NCBI GenBank assembly: GCA_903832055.1
Contig: CAILAC010000010.1
Location: 434,001 to 498,000 of the forward strand
DNA from: an uncultured Acidobacteriota bacterium
GTDB lineage: Bacteria > Acidobacteriota > Terriglobia > Terriglobales > Acidobacteriaceae
DNA: 64,000 nt
Reading direction: 5' to 3'
Shown: one piece after another, positions 25,022 through 31,963 of the stretch
How positions within the stretch are numbered: the first letter of the stretch is position 1
Layout: each line of letters begins with the position of its first letter
Made by a program: the position numbers and the translations under genes
Notes under the pieces: generated by a model
Told to the model about the DNA's origin: nothing
Database searches by the model: none
Seen by the model: the letters and a program-made list of their open reading frames with translations, nothing else

Positions 25022-26350
25022 TCAGTTCCTTTCCGAGGGAAGTGGCGTGGCCGGCGCTGGAATCTGCTGGCTGAGGAAGAGTCGGCGCAGTGGCAGGCCG
25101 CAGAGCACAATCGCAACGCCAACGAGCGCAGGCATGGGATCGTGCATCAGGATAAGGAAGGCGACCAGGCTGCTTAGGACAATGAACAGGATTGGCGCAA
25201 CCGGAAACCACCACGCCCTCACCGGATCCGTTGTGCGGAAAAGCGTTGAGGCGGCCAGCGCTAGAAACAGTACAGCCGAAAAAATGATGAAAGCCAGTAC
25301 GCGGTCAAACGCGCCCAGCAGCAGTACTGCAACGGCGAGCGCGGTTTGCAGCAGGATTGCATTTGCGGGCGTGCCCCAGCGCGGGTGGAGCCTGCCGAAT
25401 GCGGGCAGAAACGCGCCTTTCTGTGCCATTGCATAGGAGACGCGGGGGGCGGCCATCGAGAGGGCGGCGATTCCAGAACAGACACAAACCAGCACGCTCA
25501 GCGAAAGGACGCGCGCGCCTGCCTCTCCAAACAACGCCAAACCAAACTGGGCGACGAATGCCGTATTCGACGAGATTTGCTCAATCGGGACGACGGCGAG
25601 AAAGGCCGCGCTGATGAGCAGGTAAACCAGCGTGACCAGGCTAACGCCACCGAGGAAAGCCAATGGAAGTGTGCGGCGCGGATTGCGCACTTCACCGGCA
25701 ATTTTGCTCGCCTCCCACCAGCCTCCAAAGCTGAAGAAGGCGCTGACTACGCCGCCGGCGATGGCCGGAAACAGAGCGTCAGAGCCCGGCCGACGCGCGG
25801 TCAGCGGCAACAGATTGCCCAGATGCGCGTGGCCTGAGACAACTGCCCATGCCACGAGTCCAAAGAGCACGACCAGTTTGAGAATGTTCACCGAACTCAT
25901 GATGCCGCCGCTGAGGCGGGTTCCGAGCAGATTGATGGCGCCGAACAGCACCAGGATTAACACCGGGGCGAATGCCAGATATTTCGCGCCGACGGGAAGC
26001 ACCTGTGCCAGATACGGCACTGAGCCGACGGCCAGCGCGGCAGCCACACCGGGATACATGACAATCGAGCTCATCCAGCCGTAGAGAAATGCGACTGTTT
26101 CGCCGTATCCAGCGCGCAGATAGACGTATTCGCCGCCTGACTCTGGAAACCGGATGGCGAGTTCTGAGTAGCATAGGGCGCCGCACATCGCCATCAGCGC
26201 CATGCCCAGCCAGACCGCAGCCAGCAAGAGCGGAGAACCCAGCGACTTGGCCATCGCCGCAGGAGTGAGAAAGATGCCCAGGGCGATGGATTCGCCCGTG
26301 ACGACGGCAATGGCCGCAGCCAGCCCAAGTTGTCTTTGTTGGAGAGCCAT
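25022..26350 (-). CDS. APC-superfamily amino acid/base permease
   Basis: 442 residues, about 12 transmembrane helices, amino acid-polyamine-organocation family. The N-terminal LGLAAAIAVVTGESIALGIFLTPAAMAKSLGSP and the ELAIRFPESGGEYVYLRAGYGE block are typical of APC exchangers (the GS/AG-G-E-Y motif). It follows guaD by 71 bases and precedes two AhpD-like genes. It may carry a base, ureide or amino acid; its place suggests a nitrogen compound connected with guanine deamination. Its start is ATG 26350. Confidence 0.83.
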   Translation of the reverse strand: MALQQRQLGLAAAIAVVTGESIALGIFLTPAAMAKSLGSPLLLAAVWLGMALMAMCGALCYSELAIRFPESGGEYVYLRAGYGETVAFLYGWMSSIVMYPGVAAALAVGSVPYLAQVLPVGAKYLAFAPVLILVLFGAINLLGTRLSGGIMSSVNILKLVVLFGLVAWAVVSGHAHLGNLLPLTARRPGSDALFPAIAGGVVSAFFSFGGWWEASKIAGEVRNPRRTLPLAFLGGVSLVTLVYLLISAAFLAVVPIEQISSNTAFVAQFGLALFGEAGARVLSLSVLVCVCSGIAALSMAAPRVSYAMAQKGAFLPAFGRLHPRWGTPANAILLQTALAVAVLLLGAFDRVLAFIIFSAVLFLALAASTLFRTTDPVRAWWFPVAPILFIVLSSLVAFLILMHDPMPALVGVAIVLCGLPLRRLFLSQQIPAPATPLPSERN

Positions 26351-26421
26351 TTGCGGAATGGTACGGGTTACTGAAAACTCTCCGCATCCACCGAAAGGTT
26401 TAGCTGGAGTGAATTGAGAAG

Positions 26422-26901
26422 CTAGTAATCAACCTTTGCCGGTAGCGTCTGCCACGCAGCAAATGTCTGGTTGGCTTCGTTCTGCAGTAATTGTGCTGAC
26501 GGAATCATCCGCGCATCGCGACTCTTGCGAAACTCCTCGTAGAGAAAGGCGTCATCAAAGCCCGCTGAAGCGGCATCCTGCTGGTTGCTGCCAAAGTAAC
26601 ATGCCTCCAGACGCGCCCAGTAAATGGCAGCCAGGCACATGGGGCATGGTTCGCAACTGGTATAAATTTCACAGCCGGCCAACGAAAACGTACCGAGGGT
26701 CCGGCAGGCATTTCGAATTGCGTTTACCTCGCCGTGGGCCGTCGGGTCGTTGGTGGTGGTCACAGAATTAGCGCCCTCGGCAATAATCTCCCCATCGCGC
26801 ACAATCACGGCAGCAAAGGGCCCCCCCTTGCCTGCCAGAATATTTTCCGTCGCGAGCGCAATGGCGCGACGCATGTGCTCAGGATTGGGCGAAAGCGGCA
26901 T
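26422..26901 (-). CDS. Guanine deaminase-like zinc deaminase
   Basis: 159 residues, cytidine deaminase fold, most like the small bacterial guanine deaminase (GuaD). It hydrolyses guanine to xanthine and ammonia. Zinc ligands: His56 in the H-G-E motif (PTAHGEVNAIR), with Glu58 as proton shuttle, and Cys86/Cys89 in PCPMC. The NSVTTTNDPTAH and TSCEPCPMCLAAIYWAR blocks and the C-terminal domain-swapped tail (LQNEANQTFAAW) match GuaD. The H-G-E in place of the more usual H-A-E is also found in yeast cytosine deaminase, so cytosine cannot be excluded. It is divergent from allantoinase with only 48 bases between the start codons. Confidence 0.85.
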   Translation of the reverse strand: MPLSPNPEHMRRAIALATENILAGKGGPFAAVIVRDGEIIAEGANSVTTTNDPTAHGEVNAIRNACRTLGTFSLAGCEIYTSCEPCPMCLAAIYWARLEACYFGSNQQDAASAGFDDAFLYEEFRKSRDARMIPSAQLLQNEANQTFAAWQTLPAKVDY

Positions 26902-26949
26902 GAATGGAAAAGCCTCCGATACACTGGGATTTCGGGGAACAAGGACAGT

Positions 26950-28449
26950 ATGGCACAGGAGACAAATCAGGCAAGCGGCGCGGCCAGCGAAGAAACAGCC
27001 ATTGGAAGCTGGAAGACCTCGGTGACATGGGCTTTCCGTTCCACGCGGGTTGTAACGGCTGAGGGACTGCGCCCGGCGACATTGCTGGTGCGGTCAGGCC
27101 GTATTGAAGAGGTGACCTCGTGGGAAGCTGTTCCGACTGACGCGCATCTGCGCGACTACGGCGATCTGGCGATTCTGCCAGGGCTGGTCGATACCCACGT
27201 GCACATCAATGATCCTGGCCGCACCCACTGGGAGGGCTTTGAGACCGCTACACAGGCTGCCGCAGCCGGTGGAGTAACAACCGTGGTTGATATGCCGCTT
27301 AATTCTGAGCCGGAAACCATTACCGTGGCGGCACTCGAAGCCAAGCGTGGGGCTGCGGCAGGCAAAGCCTGGGTCGATTGGATGGCCTGGGGAGGCGTCG
27401 TAGGCAACCATGACCAGGGCGGAAACGAAGCTGAAATTGCAGCGCTGATCGAGGCGGGCGTCGCGGGATTCAAATGCTTCCTCGTCAACTCTGGCATCGA
27501 CGGCTTTACCTGGGTAGACGAGGCGCAGCTGCGCAAGGCCCTCTCAGTGCTGGTGGGGACGGGACTGCCGCTGCTGGCGCATGCCGAGGTTGCCGCACCC
27601 ATCGATTGGGCAACTGGCGAAATTAACGCGGGTGTTTTATGTAGCTACGATGGCCGGGTCGACTGGCGACGCTACTGGACCTACCTTGCTTCACGCCCGG
27701 ACAAGGCAGAAATGGAGGCAGTCTCTCTGCTGATCCGTCTCGCCAGGGAGTTTCCCACTCCTTTGCATATCGTCCACCTATCGAGCGCTGAAGCGCTGCC
27801 GATGATCCGCAAGGCGCGCAAAGCCGGGCTGCCGCTGACGGTGGAAACATGCCCGCAGTACCTATGGTTTGCGGCAGAGGACATTCCAGATGGCGCGACG
27901 GAATGCAAATGCGCGCCGCCGATTCGCGACAAGGCAAACCGCGATGCTCTGTGGAAGGGATTGATTGATGGCACGATCGACATGATCGCTACCGACCATT
28001 CGCCGTGCCCGCCGGAGATGAAGAATCGGGAGGCCGGCCGCTTTGATGACGCCTGGGGCGGTATTGCCAGCCTCGGCCTGGCCTTGCCCATCGTTTGGAC
28101 CGGCGTAACCCGGCGGCTGAAGGATCGTTCGCGCAGTCTGGAGCTGCTGGCCAAGTGGCTGGCGACTGAACCGGCCCGTCTGGCTGGCCTGGCTGGACGC
28201 AAAGGCGCGCTTGCCGCTGGGTACGATGCCGACCTGGTCGTCATGGACCCGGATGCGGAATGGACGGTGGCCGAGGCGGATTTGCGCTTTCGCCACAAGG
28301 TATCTCCCTACCGGGGCGCACAGTTGCACGGGCGCGTGCTCGAAACCTATCTGCGCGGCGAATGCATCTACTGGGGTCGAGGTGAGGGCGGCGTGCGCGG
28401 TGTGATCGATCCAAAAGCCCACGGGCGAGAACTGCGGCGGACAGTATGA
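26950..28449 (+). CDS. allB: Allantoinase
   Basis: Opens the hydantoin ring of allantoin to give allantoate. 499 residues, amidohydrolase superfamily. Metal ligands in family order: His83 and His85 (DTHVHIND), Lys175 (GFKCFL, the lysine that becomes carboxylated), His211 (LLAHAE), His276 (VHLSS) and Asp349 (ATDHSPCP). GRTHWEGFETATQAAAAGGVTT after the first motif is specific to allantoinases; dihydropyrimidinases have a different block. Start ATG 26950 has AAGGA five bases upstream. It overlaps the next gene by ATGA and starts a four-gene operon. The N-terminal 20 residues are a short extension. Confidence 0.93.
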   Translation: MAQETNQASGAASEETAIGSWKTSVTWAFRSTRVVTAEGLRPATLLVRSGRIEEVTSWEAVPTDAHLRDYGDLAILPGLVDTHVHINDPGRTHWEGFETATQAAAAGGVTTVVDMPLNSEPETITVAALEAKRGAAAGKAWVDWMAWGGVVGNHDQGGNEAEIAALIEAGVAGFKCFLVNSGIDGFTWVDEAQLRKALSVLVGTGLPLLAHAEVAAPIDWATGEINAGVLCSYDGRVDWRRYWTYLASRPDKAEMEAVSLLIRLAREFPTPLHIVHLSSAEALPMIRKARKAGLPLTVETCPQYLWFAAEDIPDGATECKCAPPIRDKANRDALWKGLIDGTIDMIATDHSPCPPEMKNREAGRFDDAWGGIASLGLALPIVWTGVTRRLKDRSRSLELLAKWLATEPARLAGLAGRKGALAAGYDADLVVMDPDAEWTVAEADLRFRHKVSPYRGAQLHGRVLETYLRGECIYWGRGEGGVRGVIDPKAHGRELRRTV

Positions 28450-29681
28450 CCGATCTACCCAGGGCAGACCGCATCATCGCAGAGTGCCGCATGCTGGCCG
28501 GGATGAGTGAGGAGCACGGCCGGACGACGCGGCGATTTCTTACTCCTGCGGTCGCGGCAGTGCACGGCCACCTGCGGAACCGCATGCTGGCCCTCGGCAT
28601 GACGGTAACTCTGGATGCTGCCGGAAACCTGCGCGGCCTATGGCGGCCTGACGAAGCCGGCGCGCGGCGACTGGTGATGGGCTCACATATCGATACGGTT
28701 CCCGATGCCGGAGCTTTTGACGGCGTGCTGGGCGTGGTGATGGCGCTCGAACTGGTCACGTCCGCGAAGGCCAATTCCCTGCCGCTTGCAGTTGAAGTCA
28801 TCGCCTTTTCTGAGGAGGAAGGCGTTCGCTTTGGCCTGCCTTTTATCGGGAGCCGCGCCGTCGCTGGCCGGTTTGATTCGAAGCTGCTCGCCCTTGAGGA
28901 TGCAGAAGGGATTTCGCTGGAGGACGCGATTCGCAACTTTGGTCTCGACCCGGCCCGCCTGGACGAAGCCCTGGTCGATGATGAGGCCATCGGCTTTCTG
29001 GAAATTCACATCGAACAGGGTCCGGTGCTCGAAGCAGAAGAGCTTCCGCTGGGCATTGTGACCGGAATCGTCGGCCAGACCCGCTGCGAACTCACTTTCA
29101 ACGGCCATGCCAACCACGCCGGGACCACCCCGATGAGCCTGCGGCGCGATGCGCTGGCTGCTGCGGCTGAGTGGATTCTCGCGGTTGAGACCGCCGCCAA
29201 CGAATCAGAGGGCACCTTGGTTGCGACAGTTGGCAAGGTCAAGGCTGAACCAAACGCCGGAAACGTGATTGCCGGCAGCGTCCGGTTGAGCCTTGATCTG
29301 CGATCCGAGCGTGACCAGGTTCGCGAGGAGGCCGTTGTCGGACTGCTGGATCGCGCAAACGCGATTGCAGCACGGCGCAAGTTGACCTGCCATACCAAGA
29401 CACAAATGCAGCAACCGGCTGTACCCATGGATGAACAGCTCACGGCCGTCCTCGCCGAGTCGGTCGAAGCCGCGGGTTTTACGGTACGCAGGCTGCCCAG
29501 CGGAGCAGGCCACGACGCCATGGTGATGGCCACGCGCCTGCCGACAGCGATGCTTTTTGTGCGCAGCCCTGGCGGCATCAGCCATCATCCGGACGAATCG
29601 GTAATCGCTGAAGACCTGGAGGCGGCGTTGGCGGCCGGAGAACTTTTCCTCAGCCGCGCTGCCGGAACCTTAAAGCTGTAA
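28446..29681 (+). CDS. Allantoate amidohydrolase (M20 family)
   Basis: Splits allantoate to (S)-ureidoglycine, ammonia and CO2; needs manganese. 411 residues. Metal residues: His81 and Asp92 (MGSHIDTVPDAGAFDG), the SEEEG glutamates at 123-125 and His188 (FLEIHIEQGPVLE), plus a histidine in GISHHPDE near the end. The dimerisation lid is intact (AGHDAMVMA, GNVIAGSVRLSLDLR). Blocks such as VEVIAFSEEEGVRF and GIVGQTRCELTFNGHANHAGTTPM match allantoate amidohydrolases of plants and bacteria. It overlaps allB by four bases. N-carbamoyl-amino acid hydrolases are near relatives, but order with allB and the cupin favours allantoate. Confidence 0.9.
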   Translation: MTDLPRADRIIAECRMLAGMSEEHGRTTRRFLTPAVAAVHGHLRNRMLALGMTVTLDAAGNLRGLWRPDEAGARRLVMGSHIDTVPDAGAFDGVLGVVMALELVTSAKANSLPLAVEVIAFSEEEGVRFGLPFIGSRAVAGRFDSKLLALEDAEGISLEDAIRNFGLDPARLDEALVDDEAIGFLEIHIEQGPVLEAEELPLGIVTGIVGQTRCELTFNGHANHAGTTPMSLRRDALAAAAEWILAVETAANESEGTLVATVGKVKAEPNAGNVIAGSVRLSLDLRSERDQVREEAVVGLLDRANAIAARRKLTCHTKTQMQQPAVPMDEQLTAVLAESVEAAGFTVRRLPSGAGHDAMVMATRLPTAMLFVRSPGGISHHPDESVIAEDLEAALAAGELFLSRAAGTLKL

Positions 29682-29728
29682 GTCATTTCAATTGAGCTGC
29701 AAGCAGTCGATAGTGAAAGAGGAACATC

Positions 29729-30490
29729 ATGTTGCATTTCCTGGGAGAAAGCCGAAGCAGCCTGAAGTCTGACCACCTGTTGCAGACACCCGACACGTTC
29801 ATTCGAACGCCGCTTCCGGGGGCCACCGGGGTTGAATTCATCGTCCACGCAGCGCCGCGCCTTGGTGCCGCCTTCTGCTGGATGACTGCGGAATTCAAGG
29901 AAGGGGGAATCCTGCCCCCAGCTCTGCCCGGAATCCAGCGCTTCGTCTACGTGCTCGAGGGTGAGTTGGCGCTTGCGGAAGCAGGAGAAGGCCAGTCGGA
30001 GAGCTTGTCAGTGGGGAGGTTCGCTTTCATGCCTGCCGGCATTGCGCGGCAGTTGTGCGCACGCACGGCCTCAAGGGCGGTGGTGATCGAGAAGCGCTAC
30101 GAAGCGATGAGCGGAACCTCTCAGGATGCCGCGCAAAGCGTGATCGTAGGTGACGAAGCCTCAATTGGCGCCGAGCCGCTGGGCGGCGACGATGCACTGC
30201 GGGTTAGGAGACTGATGCCCGACGGACCTGGTTGGGATTTTGCGGTGAACACCATGACCTACGATCCTGGCGCGGCGCTGGCCATGGTCGAGATCCACGT
30301 CATGGAACACGGCTTGCTCATGCTTGAGGGCGGCGGTATTTACCGGCTTGGCGACAACTGGTATCCGGTGACGGCGGGCGACTTCATCTGGATGGCCCCT
30401 TACTGCCCGCAATGGTTCGGAGCATTGGGCAAGACTCCGGCCAAATACCTCATTTACAAAGACTGGTACCGCCATCCTCTGGGAGCATAA
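29729..30490 (+). CDS. allE: (S)-ureidoglycine aminohydrolase (bicupin)
   Basis: Deaminates (S)-ureidoglycine to (S)-ureidoglycolate and ammonia with manganese. 253 residues, two cupin barrels. The metal set of the active C-terminal cupin is present: Glu188, His190, His194 and Gln228 (VEIHVMEHGLLMLEGGGIY, then WMAPYCPQWF). HGLLMLEGGGIYRLGDNWYPV is the signature of the family. The N-terminal cupin is degenerate, as in relatives. ATG 29729 has GAGGA upstream. It lies 47 bases after the amidohydrolase and 5 bases before the second amidohydrolase. Confidence 0.92.
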   Translation: MLHFLGESRSSLKSDHLLQTPDTFIRTPLPGATGVEFIVHAAPRLGAAFCWMTAEFKEGGILPPALPGIQRFVYVLEGELALAEAGEGQSESLSVGRFAFMPAGIARQLCARTASRAVVIEKRYEAMSGTSQDAAQSVIVGDEASIGAEPLGGDDALRVRRLMPDGPGWDFAVNTMTYDPGAALAMVEIHVMEHGLLMLEGGGIYRLGDNWYPVTAGDFIWMAPYCPQWFGALGKTPAKYLIYKDWYRHPLGA

Positions 30491-30495
30491 AAACC

Positions 30496-31794
30496 ATGGC
30501 AAAATCGAGAACTCCTGTGGAAAAAGCTTTGGAAAACGGTGCTGAAACCCGTGTGGAAATTTCTGTGGATATCGCGGGGTTAATGTCTGAAATCGAGGCT
30601 CTTGCGCAAATTTCCGAGGGCGATCCACCGGTTGTGACGCGGGTCGTCTTCAGCGAGGCTGACTCGCGGGCGCGGGCCTATGTAAAGGAACTCTGCCAGG
30701 CTGCGGGGCTCGCCATCCGCGAAGATGCCGTCGGCAACACCTTTGCCCGATGGGAAGGCCGTGACCCGGCTCTGGCCCCGGTGGCGACCGGCTCGCACAT
30801 CGACGCAATCCCCAATGCCGGAGCCTACGACGGAGTGGTCGGTGTGCTGGGCGGCCTTGAAGCGATCCGAACTCTGCAGCGATCCGGGTTCCGGCCGAAT
30901 CGCTCAATCGAACTGATCATTTTTACTTCAGAAGAGCCGACCCGATTTGGTATCGGTTGCCTGGGCAGCCGGATGATGGCCGGAGCGATCTCCCCGGAGC
31001 AGGCTCTGGTTTTGCAGGATAAGACGGGCCGCGGGCTCGATGAACTGCGGCATTCGGCTGGATTTACTGGAGATCTGGCTGCTGTAAAGCTGGCAGCAGG
31101 AGACTACAACTCCTTTGTTGAGTTGCATATCGAGCAGGGACCTCTACTGGAACGTGAAGGGCTGGGGCTTGGTGTTGTGACGCATATCGCTGCGCCGGCT
31201 TCGCTGCGCATTCTCATCGAGGGTGAGGGCGGGCATGCTGGAGCGATGCTGATGCCCGACCGGCATGATGCCCTTGCAGCAGGTGCCGAGTTGATTCTAG
31301 CGCTCGAAACAGCCGCCAAAACGACAGGCGCTATCGATACCGTCGCGACAGTGGGAGTCTGCGAAGTCTTCCCTGGGGCGGTCAACTCTGTACCCTCGCG
31401 TGTGCGGCTTGAGACGGATGTGCGCGACACAGATAGCGCCCGGCGCGATGGAGTACTGACAGCGCTGAAGGGTGCCGCCACCGAAGTTGCTGCCCGACGG
31501 GGCGTTCGAATCAGCTTCGAGACGGTCAATGCCGACCCACCTGCAACCTGCGATCCGGCAATACTGGCGGCGCTTGATGCCTCAATCGTTGCGGCAGGGC
31601 GGAGTGCCCGGCGGATGGTGAGCCGTGCGTATCACGATTCGCTCTTCATGGCGCGCATTGCGCCAGTGGCGATGCTCTTCATTCCCTGTCGTGGAGGGGT
31701 GAGCCACCGGCCAGACGAGTACGCGAGTCCGCACTGGATTGAAGCCGGGGTAGACGTGCTTGCGCGCACGCTGGCGCGGCTTGCCTGCCAATAG
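30496..31794 (+). CDS. Ureidoglycolate amidohydrolase (M20 family, plant UAH-like)
   Basis: Splits ureidoglycolate to glyoxylate, two ammonia and CO2, the last ureide step. 432 residues, paralogue of the allantoate enzyme. Metal region His101 and Asp112 (TGSHIDAIPNAGAYDG), Glu146/147 (FTSEEPTRFGIGCLGS), His in ELHIEQGP. Long blocks are near those I recall from Arabidopsis UAH: FTSEEPTRFGI, VTHIAAPASL, GGHAGAMLMPDRHDA, and SRAYHDSLFMARIAP with the SHRPDEYASP tail. ATG 30496 is 5 bases after the allE stop; the longer reading to 30412 overlaps allE and is rejected. Allantoate amidohydrolase is the alternative, but a second dedicated copy would be redundant beside the first. Confidence 0.87.
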   Translation: MAKSRTPVEKALENGAETRVEISVDIAGLMSEIEALAQISEGDPPVVTRVVFSEADSRARAYVKELCQAAGLAIREDAVGNTFARWEGRDPALAPVATGSHIDAIPNAGAYDGVVGVLGGLEAIRTLQRSGFRPNRSIELIIFTSEEPTRFGIGCLGSRMMAGAISPEQALVLQDKTGRGLDELRHSAGFTGDLAAVKLAAGDYNSFVELHIEQGPLLEREGLGLGVVTHIAAPASLRILIEGEGGHAGAMLMPDRHDALAAGAELILALETAAKTTGAIDTVATVGVCEVFPGAVNSVPSRVRLETDVRDTDSARRDGVLTALKGAATEVAARRGVRISFETVNADPPATCDPAILAALDASIVAAGRSARRMVSRAYHDSLFMARIAPVAMLFIPCRGGVSHRPDEYASPHWIEAGVDVLARTLARLACQ

Positions 31795-31852
31795 TCAAGA
31801 TTAAGAAACGCCTGTAAGTGCAACTCAACAATTGGCATACAGAAAGAGAAGA

Positions 31853-31876
31853 GCACTCTCTTATCGGTGAGAGTGC
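31853..31876 (+). terminator. Possible terminator of the ureide operon
   Basis: GCACTCTC (31853-31860) and GAGAGTGC (31869-31876) form a perfect 8-bp hairpin 60 bases after the operon's last stop. There is no T run on either side, so it is weak; it may instead be part of the lon terminator region. Confidence 0.35.
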
Positions 31877-31896
31877 GTCACCGTAACGGGCAAAAA

Positions 31897-31923
31897 ATCA
31901 CCCGGCTCTGGGAGCCGGGTGAT
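31897..31923 (-). terminator. Intrinsic terminator of lon
   Basis: ATCACCCGGCTC (31897-31908) and GAGCCGGGTGAT (31912-31923) form a perfect 12-bp hairpin with a 3-base loop. On the minus strand it is followed by TTTTTTG, directly after the lon stop at 31964. Confidence 0.9.
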
Positions 31924-31963
31924 CGCAATTGGAACGTTGAAAGCGATAGAGGGAGGGAATGGA

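Noticed and set aside
31853-31876. CIRCE heat-shock operator before lon or after the ureide operon
   Set aside because: The GCACTCTC/GAGAGTGC repeat lacks the TTAGCACTC-N9-GAGTGCTAA spacing and lies at the 3-prime ends of both genes.
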